Assembly (NCBI RefSeq): GCF_004361815.1
Contig: NZ_SNWA01000002.1
Span: 2,418,001 to 2,482,000 of the forward strand
Reading direction: 5' to 3'
From: Paraburkholderia sp. BL10I2N1
GTDB lineage: Bacteria; Pseudomonadota; Gammaproteobacteria; Burkholderiales; Burkholderiaceae
Length of the DNA stretch: 64,000 bases
Under the pieces are notes generated by a model. That model worked only from the letters and a program-made list of their open reading frames with translations. It was not told the DNA's origin and did not search any database. This document shows positions 41,109 to 48,896 of this stretch, one piece after another (the first letter of the stretch is position 1; each line of letters opens with the position of its first letter). The translations under genes were made by a program, and so were the position numbers.

Positions 41109-41333
41109 TCAGCTTCCGCGATAGAGCGTTCTGAGACTGGCGAGCTGGCCGTTCCTCTGCGCCTGCACCAATTCGTGACGCACCTCGGCACGCGTCTTCG
41201 GCGATGCGCCGATGCGACTCGTACCGGATTGCGCCGTCTGCGTGGAGGTGGCGGTCGTCGCGTCATCGGCGGCCTGAGCGAAGCCCGAAACGGTGAATGC
41301 GGCAAAAGCCAAAGCGATAATCGAAGTTTTCAT
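41109..41333 (-). CDS. DUF4148-family small secreted protein
   Basis: A 74-residue exported peptide. The signal sequence MKTSIIALAFAAFTVSGFAQ is followed by an AADDATTATSTQTAQ linker. The DUF4148 core is T-R-A-E-V-R-H-E-L-V-Q-A-Q-R-N-G-Q-L-A-S-L. The family is common in Burkholderia periplasms and has no assigned role. TTTCAAGGAGAACAGC precedes the ATG. It is the leading gene of a two-gene set with the following small secreted protein. A second DUF4148 gene, a little longer, lies at 60,166 on the other strand. Confidence 0.8.
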   Translation of the reverse strand: MKTSIIALAFAAFTVSGFAQAADDATTATSTQTAQSGTSRIGASPKTRAEVRHELVQAQRNGQLASLRTLYRGS

Positions 41334-41497
41334 GCTGTTCTCCTTGAAACGATGAAGGGTTGGGAAACACCCGGAACGCATTGGCTGCGTGGCAACTGGT
41401 CGCGCTCCGTCGTTAATGCATTTGGGCGCGCCGTCGTATCTGGTGTGTGTCGTGAACCGGGCGTTTTGCAAAACGTGCGACAGCAACCGGCGGGGCC

Positions 41498-42850
41498 TCA
41501 CTGTTGTCGGCGCAGCGGTCTGAACGCCGCGCGGAGCTCCTCGGCGAAGAGTTGTGGCTGTTCCCACGCGGCGAAGTGGCCGCCTTTCTCAGCTCGGTGG
41601 TAATAGATGAGGTTGGGATAAGCCTTCGCTGTCCAGCTCCGGGGCACCTGATATTGCTCGCCGGGAAACACGCTCACGGCCACCGGGATCTTGACGCCTT
41701 TGGCGTTGAAGAAGCCACCCTTATATTCCCAGTAGAGACGAGACGCAGACACGCCCGTGTTGGTCAGCCAATACAGCGTGATGTTGTCGAGGATTTCGTC
41801 ACGCGTCAGTTCGCCTGTGGCGCTCGTGGACCGGTTCAGAGCCGAGGCGACTGCTGCGGCTGGCTGGCCATTGGCATCATTGTGGTCGAGGAGCCACGCG
41901 GCAAGGCCAACGGGTGAATCGTCAATGCCATAGAGTGTCTGTGGCCGCGACCCCATCAAGCGGGCGTAGTCCACTTCCTTGAACGTCTCGGCGAGCTGCC
42001 CGTAAGCGCGGGTCTCGTCCGCCGACAGACCGGCTGGCGCCGGGGCGCAGTTCTGGAGCGCCTTGTCGATGTCCGCAGGAACCGTCGCGGGCATGTTGGT
42101 GTGAATGCCGAGCAATCCCGGAGGTGCCTGCAAGCCCATTTGATCGACGACGAACGCACCCCAGTCGCCGCCCTGAGCGACGTAGTGCTGATATCCGAGA
42201 CGGCGCATCAGCTCGGCCCAGGCGCGCGCCATGTGCTCGGGACCCCAGCCGGTCGTCGTCGGCTTACCGGAGAAACCGTAGCCCGGCATCGACGGGATGA
42301 CGACGTCGAATGAGTCTTCAACCTTTCCGCCATACGCGACCGGGTCCGTTAACGGTCCGATCAGTTTGATCTGTTCGAGCACGGAGCCGGGCCAACCATA
42401 GTTGATGATCAATGGAAGCGCATTGGGGTTCTTCGAACGAACATGGATGAAATGGATGTCCACTCCGTCGATGGTCGTCACGAACTGCGGAAGGGCATTC
42501 AGCTTCGCTTCCGCTTTACGCCAGTCATAGTCCGTCGCCCAATAGCGTGCGAGATTCTGCATGGTCGCGAGTGGCACGCCCTGCGAAGAGTCTGCGACGG
42601 TCTCCTTCACCGGCCATTGCGTGGCGGCGATCCGCCGGCGAAGCTCGTCAATGGCTGCCTGCGGCACATGGACTTTGGGGGACGGACGGATTGAGTCGTC
42701 CTCAGCCGTTGCGGGCTGTTTCGTGGAAGGCAGGCCCGCAGCCGGAACCGGATGGGCGTAGCTGAAGGCAGTGCCGAGTGTAATGCCCACTGCGGCCGCG
42801 ACGGATGCAACAAACCTGCGTCGGATGGGCGCTGACGATACTAAAGACAT
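41498..42850 (-). CDS. exported epoxide hydrolase-like alpha/beta hydrolase
   Basis: A 450-residue protein with a twin-arginine-like leader (A-P-I-R-R-R-F-V-A-S-V-A-A-A-V-G). An epoxide-hydrolase N-terminal domain follows (D-S-I-R-P-S-P-K-V-H-V-P-Q-A-A-I-D-E-L-R-R-R-I). The alpha/beta fold has the oxyanion motif IINYGWPGSVLE, the nucleophile aspartate in Q-G-G-D-W-G-A-F, and the histidine region GGHFAAWEQP. Epoxide hydrolases of this type open oxirane rings through an ester intermediate on that aspartate. The signal suggests a periplasmic or exported location. CGGAGAATCACC precedes the ATG. It is separate from the LysR gene upstream by about 450 bp without a gene. Confidence 0.85.
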   Translation of the reverse strand: MSLVSSAPIRRRFVASVAAAVGITLGTAFSYAHPVPAAGLPSTKQPATAEDDSIRPSPKVHVPQAAIDELRRRIAATQWPVKETVADSSQGVPLATMQNLARYWATDYDWRKAEAKLNALPQFVTTIDGVDIHFIHVRSKNPNALPLIINYGWPGSVLEQIKLIGPLTDPVAYGGKVEDSFDVVIPSMPGYGFSGKPTTTGWGPEHMARAWAELMRRLGYQHYVAQGGDWGAFVVDQMGLQAPPGLLGIHTNMPATVPADIDKALQNCAPAPAGLSADETRAYGQLAETFKEVDYARLMGSRPQTLYGIDDSPVGLAAWLLDHNDANGQPAAAVASALNRSTSATGELTRDEILDNITLYWLTNTGVSASRLYWEYKGGFFNAKGVKIPVAVSVFPGEQYQVPRSWTAKAYPNLIYYHRAEKGGHFAAWEQPQLFAEELRAAFRPLRRQQ

Positions 42851-43305
42851 GGTGATTCTCCGAACAAGAGCGTGCGAGTCTGCGGAGCGCGCACGGTTAC
42901 GCGCTCTGTTACTGACTTCATGTTTAACCTCTGAATCGAGTTGACAGGCAAACATTGCGAAGCCTTTGAGATGCAGTCTAGGGAGCACGCTTCGGAAGAA
43001 AAAGACAGCGTTCGGTAAAAGCCTTTTTTAATCTGCTAAAAAACTACGGAGTGCAAACTTTGCACCGTAACTGATGACCTGCGGTTGCCTTGCTCGATCA
43101 AGGCAGCAATCGTTTGCTTTCGGCAATGAGCGACGGCTGCGACGTCTCCGCGCTTGCCAGCGATAGCTGCCGAGCGGTCATCTCTACTGGAGCAGCATGG
43201 GCGTGCAGTCGCGTAACGACGGCTTCAGCACGCGCTGCCTGGAGGCCTTCGTGAGGCGATTGGACTGCCCGTGCGCCGGGCGCGGAACGTGGCCTTTGCG
43301 GGGAC
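42851..43305. other. gene-free stretch
   Basis: No supported gene. The A/T-rich part at 43,010-43,060 (with TTTTTTAATCTGC) probably holds the promoter of the epoxide hydrolase. The remaining frames have no start or product that I can support. Confidence 0.5.
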
Positions 43306-44343
43306 CTAAGCGGCACGATCCAGGGGGATGCCATCGAGGGAGACCAGTTCTCCATTGTGCTTCGAGACGCCGGCAAGCTCATCGGAATCACGCGATCTGA
43401 ATGTGGGGATCCAGTGAGTTCGGGTGTTCAGAGCGGATTCCTGCGAGGAAATCCTCGCGCCGAGGTCATCCTTGAGGAAGTCGACGAACGTGCGGATCTT
43501 TGCGTCGATATAACGGCGCGAAGCATAAACCGAATAGACTTTGCGAGTGGGCAACTGAAACTGCGGCAGGACGCGCACGAGCGTTCCGGCGCGCAGGTCG
43601 TCGATTGCCGAGTAAACGGCCAGCGCGCCGATCCCCGCGCCCGCGCGCAGCGCCATGCGTAAGGCCTCCGGATCGTTGACCCTGAAGCGTGCAGTCGATG
43701 AAATCGACAGCACGCTGTCGGCACTCTCGAGCTGCCAGTCATTCGCCGGCGACGCAGGCGACTGTATCCGCACGCATGCATGGCGTTCCAGGTCTTCCGG
43801 CGAACGCGACGGAGGATGCTTCTCCAGATACGACGGTGCAGCGACCAGCACGCTGTAGCTGGTGCCTGTCACCTGGCTAACGTAGCCAGAGTCAGGAAGC
43901 GCTTGTGCCGTCACGACCGATACGTCGAACTGTTCCTCGACGAGTCTTGGCATCGTCGACGACAGCACGAGCTCAATGTTCACGTTCGGATAACGCTTCT
44001 GATAGTCGACGATGCAAGCTGCGAGATGCGTCTGTCCAAGCCCAGGCATTGCGTGAACGCGAAGCGTGCCGTATGGTTCGTTCAGCGCATCGCCGGCTTC
44101 GGCGTCGGCGTAATCGAGGTCGGCGAGAATCTGCTGACAGCGTCGGTAGTAGCGCTCGCCCGCATCAGTGAGCGTGATGCGGCGCGTCGTGCGATGAAAC
44201 AGCCGGACACGCAACTCGTCTTCCAGTACCGAAACAGCGCGCGAGACGTGCGCGACGTTGCTATTGATAACGTTGGCCACGGCGGTGAAACTGCCGGCCT
44301 CAACGACGCGTGAAAACACGCGCATGTGGTGGATCTTGTCCAT
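43306..44343 (-). CDS. LysR-family transcriptional regulator with extended C-terminus
   Basis: A 345-residue regulator starting MDKIHHMRVFSRVVEAGSFT, with A-V-A-N-V-I-N-S-N-V-A-H-V-S-R-A-V-S as recognition helix. The effector domain begins at about residue 90 (G-T-L-R-V-H-A-M-P-G-L-G) and is of the PA0477/CrgA-like type. The usual length is about 300 residues. The last 40 (T-R-T-H-W-I-P-T-F-R-S-R-D onward) are extra and may come from a lost stop. AAGGGAAGCG lies before the ATG at 44343. It is not divergent from an obvious target: the dehydrogenase operon next to it is in the same orientation and is transcribed toward it. Confidence 0.82.
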   Translation of the reverse strand: MDKIHHMRVFSRVVEAGSFTAVANVINSNVAHVSRAVSVLEDELRVRLFHRTTRRITLTDAGERYYRRCQQILADLDYADAEAGDALNEPYGTLRVHAMPGLGQTHLAACIVDYQKRYPNVNIELVLSSTMPRLVEEQFDVSVVTAQALPDSGYVSQVTGTSYSVLVAAPSYLEKHPPSRSPEDLERHACVRIQSPASPANDWQLESADSVLSISSTARFRVNDPEALRMALRAGAGIGALAVYSAIDDLRAGTLVRVLPQFQLPTRKVYSVYASRRYIDAKIRTFVDFLKDDLGARISSQESALNTRTHWIPTFRSRDSDELAGVSKHNGELVSLDGIPLDRAA

Positions 44344-44458
44344 GAAACGCTTCCCTTGAGCAGTGTCGCGTTGACCATCACAGTGCAACTCACGAAGAGC
44401 CCGCGACCCGGCGACACACGCAGGTCGCGGGTTCCTTTCGTGTGATCGCCAGCTTGAA

Positions 44459-46029
44459 TCAGGCTTTCGACAACTCGCCATCCGTGAGGCGCCAGATGCC
44501 GCGGGGATTGTCATGCTTCAAGGCTTCGGGCAACAGTTCGTCCGGGAAGCCCTGATAGCACACGGGGCGCAGAAAGCGCTCGATCGAACTCATGCCAACT
44601 GAGGTGAAGCGGCTATCCGACGTCGCGGGAAATGGGCCGCCATGAATCGATGCGTATGACACTTCTTGCGGATGCGCGAACGCATTGACGACGATGCGTC
44701 CCGTGCGACGTTCGAGCAGCGGCAACAGGCGCGCGGCGAGCGGATAGTCGGACGGATCGATCTGGAAGGTCGCCGACAGCTGACCGCGAAACTGCTTCGC
44801 AATTGCGATCAGCTGTTCGATGTCTTTCACACGCACCAGAAGTGCAGCCGGGCCAAATACTTCTTCCGACAATGAAGGCTCGTCGAGCATGCGTGCTCCG
44901 TCGACCTCGAAGAGAACCGATTGACCGTCCCACGCACCTTGCGGTTTGCCGCCCGCTGCGATTCGTTCTGCACCTGCGTTGCTCTGCCGCTCCACATTCT
45001 TGCGATATGCGGAGCTGATGCCTGGCGTCAGCATCGTGCGCGCCTGCATCGATTCGACACGCGCGATCATCGCTCGCTTCAGTTCGATATAGCCGGGACC
45101 ATCGATGGCGAGCAGGACCGCGGGCTTCAGGCAGGCCTGACCCACGGTGACCAGCATACGCTCGGTGAAACCATCGCCGATATCGCCGCCACGTGCAGCA
45201 AGCGCAGCCGGAAGCACGAAAGTCGGTTTGACGCTGGTCATTTCGGTGAAGACGGGGATCGGATCAGGACGTTGCTGCGCGCGCCGGAACAGCGCCATTC
45301 CACCGCCTTCGGAGCCCGTGAAGGTCACGCCCTTGATGAGCGGGTGATCGACCAGCGCCTCGCCGATCACATTACCGCGGCCGCGGACCAGAGAAAACAC
45401 GCCCTCGTGCAGTCCCGAATCTTTCACAGCCTGCTGGATCACGCGGCCCATCAGTTCGGACGCGCCGGGATGCCCGTTGTGGGCTTTCAAAATGACGGGA
45501 CAGCCAGCGGCCAGTGCTGACGCAGTATCGCCGCCTGCGACCGAATACGAGATCGGCTTGCACCGAAGATCGCGACAGGACCCAGCGCGATCTTCTGCAA
45601 GCGATGATCCATCCGCGGTCGTGGTTGACGCTCCGGCTGGGCGGGATCGATCGTTGCCTGGCGAAAGCGTCCTTGCCGGACGACGGTCGCGAACTGGCGA
45701 AACTGGGTCGCCGACTTCGCAGCTTCTCCTTCAAGTTGAGCAACAGGCAAGCCGGTTTCGAACGACGCGCGTTGCGCGAGCTCGGGTGTGATGGCGTCGA
45801 GGCCGTCGGCAATGCGTTCGAGAAACGCGGCACGTTCGGAAAGGCTCGTACGGTTATAACTATCGAATGCTTCATCGGCGAGTTGTGCTGCGTGATTGAC
45901 TTCCGCGATTCCGCCAAACGCGAAGAGCGGTTCAATCTCAACATTCGTCGCTGGATTCAGCGCCTTCATGGTGCCGGCGGTTGCGGCTACGTCATGCGCG
46001 CCGATGAGCAGATTGCCAGTGAGCTTCAT
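44459..46029 (-). pseudogene. 2-oxoglutarate semialdehyde dehydrogenase-like ALDH, frameshifted
   Basis: The upstream frame (46029 down) starts MKLTGNLLIGAHDVAATAGT and reaches L-G-P-V-A-I-F-G-A-S, the NAD(P)-binding entry. It then changes to arginine-rich nonsense. The second frame resumes P-I-S-Y-S-V-A-G-G-D-T-A-S-A-L-A-A-G-C-P-V, with the catalytic cysteine in TVGQACLKPAVLLAIDGP and the C-terminal region to 44459. Between GAS and PIS the family has N-F: a 7-base deletion near 45,560 explains both the missing residues and the shift. Restored, the length is about 525 residues, normal for the family, which oxidises the last intermediate of sugar-acid breakdown. The stop overlaps nothing; the start overlaps the upstream hydrolase stop. 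Confidence 0.8.
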
Positions 46030-46670
46030 GCATGGTCTCCATGTGATTCGGGCGGAAGCGCGGCGATCAACTCGACGGTCGTCAGGATTTCGTGGGCGAA
46101 AGTCGGGCCGTTCAGTTCGTGTGCGGCGTGCATCATTTCCCTGGTGAACGCGGCCGTTGCATCGCGCACGAGTGTGACGTGATAGCCCAGTTCCATCGCA
46201 AAGCGGCTCGTCGATTCAATGCATGTGTTGGCCAGCAGGCCGACGACGATCACGTGTGTGATGCCTTGCTGTTTCAACTGGAAGTCGAGATTGGTGTTGG
46301 CAAAGCCGCTTTGGCCCCAGTGTTCCTGGATGACGATGTCGCCTTCCTGCGGCACGAAGTCCGGGTGCCATTCGCCACCCCACGTCCCATTTGCAAAGGT
46401 GTGACGTTGCTGAATCAGACGTTGAGTCGGATTCGGATGATCCCAGTTGTCGTAATCGCCGGGTTGCCACCGACGGTGCGGTACGTAGAAGACCTGGATA
46501 TCGGCCTCGCGCACGGTGGCGACCGTGGCGCGGAGATTGTCCAGCAGCCGGACGTCGTCGGCGATGGCCTTGATCATGGGAAATACCTTGCCGCCGTTCG
46601 AGAGAAAGTCGTTATACGGGTCGACCAGTAACAGGCCGGTGCGCTCCGCGCGATACACAGGGTTAGTCAT
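46026..46670 (-). CDS. isochorismatase-family cysteine hydrolase
   Basis: A 214-residue cytosolic hydrolase. The first aspartate is in GLLLVDPYNDFLS, the lysine region follows, and the nucleophile is the cysteine in VVGLLANTCIESTSRFAMEL (about residue 155). These are the D-K-C triad elements of this superfamily, which splits amides such as N-carbamoyl compounds, biuret or nicotinamide. TGGAGCACTGAA precedes the ATG. The stop overlaps the start of the aldehyde dehydrogenase (ATGA), forming one operon. The palindrome at 46,791 lies upstream. The substrate is unknown. Confidence 0.85.
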   Translation of the reverse strand: MTNPVYRAERTGLLLVDPYNDFLSNGGKVFPMIKAIADDVRLLDNLRATVATVREADIQVFYVPHRRWQPGDYDNWDHPNPTQRLIQQRHTFANGTWGGEWHPDFVPQEGDIVIQEHWGQSGFANTNLDFQLKQQGITHVIVVGLLANTCIESTSRFAMELGYHVTLVRDATAAFTREMMHAAHELNGPTFAHEILTTVELIAALPPESHGDHA

Positions 46671-46790
46671 TTCAGTGCTCCAGTCAGAAAGTGCGGGCGA
46701 ACCGGCCGCGTTTTGTAGTCGGCGGGCGCGCTGCTTTTGTCGGACGATTCGTGACGTCTCACGTATCGCATAACCTGAGCGCAGCATATA

Positions 46791-46807
46791 ACTATGAAAA
46801 ACATAGT
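46791..46807. promoter_or_regulatory. palindromic operator candidate
   Basis: ACTATG-AAAAA-CATAGT is a perfect 6-bp inverted repeat in the divergent region between the hydrolase operon and an HxlR-like gene. It fits a dimeric winged-helix repressor. Confidence 0.5.
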
Positions 46808-46844
46808 GTCAAGTGCGACGTGGATTTTCGGATGATTTCAGGTG

Positions 46845-47222
46845 GTTGGCGTGAGTCCCGCCGAAGTCGATCTCACTGGACATATGCGTATGCACCTGCG
46901 AGGGCGATCTGTTCTACAGATTCAGACGGAAGCGACGCCGCAAATGGCGGCAACCCGCCTGAAGTCGCTCGAGGCAGATGGAATGATCGAGCGTCATCCG
47001 TATAGCGAGAAGCCGCTACGCCGCGAATATCGGCTGACCGGGAAGGGTCGGTCGTTCTATCCCGTCATTCACGCGCTGCGCGCGTGGGGCGAAACCTGGT
47101 GCAAGGACAAGACGGTCAGGAGATTGGTGAGAGCTATGCCTGACCGATCGTCGTCAACGGATCAGTTCCGCGCCAATTCGCCGTTCGATAGCGCGTCGGT
47201 GGTGTCCCGTAAGCGCGCGTAA
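46845..47222 (+). pseudogene. HxlR-family regulator, N-terminally truncated
   Basis: The frame contains A-A-T-R-L-K-S-L-E-A-D-G-M-I-E-R-H-P-Y-S, EKPLRREYRLTGKGRSFYPV and I-H-A-L-R-A-W-G-E-T-W, the second helix, wing and C-terminal helix of an HxlR winged helix. The first helices with the family cysteine (usually C-P-V) are missing. The upstream residues (V-S-P-A-E-V-D-L-T-G-H) are unrelated. The last 30 codons overlap the AraC gene on the other strand. Since its DNA-binding core is incomplete, repression of the hydrolase operon is probably lost. Confidence 0.55.
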
Positions 47223-48186
47223 AGAAGCGGGTGAACGCGCTCGTCGATCCGAAACGCATGCGATCGGCGATTTCGCTGATCGGTAGCTGCGTATGGGTAA
47301 GCAGCCAGGTCGCTTCATGCACACGCGCGAGATTGAGCAGATGGCCGAACTGAACCTGTTCGGCCTGCAACCGCCGTTGTAACGTCCAACGTGAAATTCC
47401 CAGCTGTTCGCAAAGGCGTTGCTGTATCCGTTCCTGGGACAGGTCGTCGGACGCGTCACGCAGCCACTCGTGTAAGTGCAGTTTGACCTGCTCGGCGAAC
47501 GACGCGCGACCGCGGATCGTCTCGCGCAGGCGCATCGCCGCATCGAGATGAATGCTCGCGAGCGTCTCGTTGTATTTCACGAACGGTGTATGAAGCGCAC
47601 TTGAGCGGAGAACGAGACGATTGCGCGGCTGATGATGCTCGATGCGTGTGCCGATCACATCGCTCCATGTTTTATATGCGGGCGACGGCGCACCGCTCAG
47701 TTCCGCGTCACCCACCTTCACGCGGGGGTCATAGAGCCGCGCGAGATCGACGATGATCGCGAAGTTGCCAAGTGCACGTCCCGTGAGATCGTCGCCGTCG
47801 AGCATATATTCGATTGCGATCGAGTCGTCCGATTGCTGGACCGTGACCCAATCCACATTGCCAATGATGTCGCGGTATTGAACGAAATGTTGCATCGCAT
47901 CGCCGAGCGTCGGGCAATTGCAGACGACGCCCGCGAGCTCGGGGAACGGACGAAGCCATCCCGCGATTCCATTCTTGACCGGTTCGAATGGAACGGTCCA
48001 ATCCGCCGCCATTCTCAACAGGCTCAAATGTCTGTCGCGACTGACCCGCGCATAAGGGTTCTCGAGCGAGTCTTCATCGAGTCCCATTCCTTTGGCGATC
48101 GCACGTGGATCGCAACCGTTCCGTTCGGCATGCGCGAGAAACAATCGATAAATACGCGCCGAGACAGTTTTCTGAAAGGCCATCAT
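47134..48186 (-). CDS. AraC-family transcriptional regulator (arabinose-binding-domain type)
   Basis: A 350-residue regulator. The N-terminal domain (MMAFQKTVSARIYRLFLAHA, later D-P-R-A-I-A-K-G-M-G-L-D) is of the arabinose-binding/OruR-like type of about 200 residues. The C-terminal double helix-turn-helix has R-L-C-E-Q-L-G-I-S-R-W-T-L-Q-R-R-L-Q-A-E and L-P-I-S-E-I-A-D-R-M-R-F-G-S-T-S-A-F-T-R-F-F. ACGGAGAAAACAACG precedes the ATG at 48186. Such regulators often control transport or catabolism of amino acids. Its neighbour on one side is the hydrolase operon and on the other the decayed glycosidase, and neither target is certain. Confidence 0.88.
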   Translation of the reverse strand: MMAFQKTVSARIYRLFLAHAERNGCDPRAIAKGMGLDEDSLENPYARVSRDRHLSLLRMAADWTVPFEPVKNGIAGWLRPFPELAGVVCNCPTLGDAMQHFVQYRDIIGNVDWVTVQQSDDSIAIEYMLDGDDLTGRALGNFAIIVDLARLYDPRVKVGDAELSGAPSPAYKTWSDVIGTRIEHHQPRNRLVLRSSALHTPFVKYNETLASIHLDAAMRLRETIRGRASFAEQVKLHLHEWLRDASDDLSQERIQQRLCEQLGISRWTLQRRLQAEQVQFGHLLNLARVHEATWLLTHTQLPISEIADRMRFGSTSAFTRFFTRAYGTPPTRYRTANWRGTDPLTTIGQA

Positions 48187-48359
48187 CGTTGTTTTCTCCG
48201 TATGACGCGCAAGTTTCCCCTACTACGACGCGGGTCGATCAATTCGGGTTTCCACTGGGATCGGCGCGATCAAATACCGCTCCTTGCGATCAAATGCGAC
48301 GCCGATGCCTTCATTACACTCGATTTCACAAGCAGAAGATGCCCTGACCGGAGGAGTAA

Positions 48360-48811
48360 TGCATCGGTTCGATTCGAAGAGTCGGCAAAACCAAAACTCA
48401 ATGGAACCCGGTGCCATTGCTTGTGCATGCGGCATTGCGATGCCGATTGACGCATGCGGCCACGATATTACGCCCGCATCGACCGACCCGGGAGGAGTTG
48501 CCGATCAGCGGACGGCTCAATTCGTCGCCCAGATGACGACCACTGAGAAACGCCAGCTCGTCCATGGCACCGGTATGCCGATTCCCGGCTATGGTACCTC
48601 CCCGGCCGAAGCGCTGAGCGGCTCAAGCTATATCCCCGACATTCCCCGGCTCGGTGTTCCCGCGACAAGCAGAACCGATCCGGCCGCGGGGTCAAAGACA
48701 ACAACGCGCGCGTGACCGCGCGGCCAGCGCCGATCGCGCTTGCCGCGCCCCACCTTCGAATACACGGCGGAGGATCCGGTACTGACTGGCACGGTGGAAG
48801 CGCGGGTATAG
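48360..48811 (+). pseudogene. decayed partial copy of a GH3 glycosidase
   Basis: The frame contains D-Q-R-T-A-Q-F-V-A-Q-M-T-T-T-E-K-R-Q-L-V-H-G-T-G, S-S-Y-I-P-D-I-P-R-L-G-V-P and D-P-A-A-G. Each matches the beginning of the intact GH3 gene that starts at 48897. After 48,715 the frame is lost, but the pieces VTARPAPIALAAP and P-T-F-E-Y-T-A-E-D-P-V-L-T-G-T appear in other frames, corresponding to F-P-S-P-V-A-L-A-S and R-T-F-E-Y-M-G-E-D-P-V-L-A-G-T of the intact copy, with a segment missing between them. It is a diverged tandem copy, not a recent one. Confidence 0.75.
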
Positions 48812-48896
48812 GCAACGCAGGTTGATGCATCAGCACCAGGACAATGGCTTGTAGCCTGAATACATAAACTGCCACCCCGTACATGAGGAGATGTGA

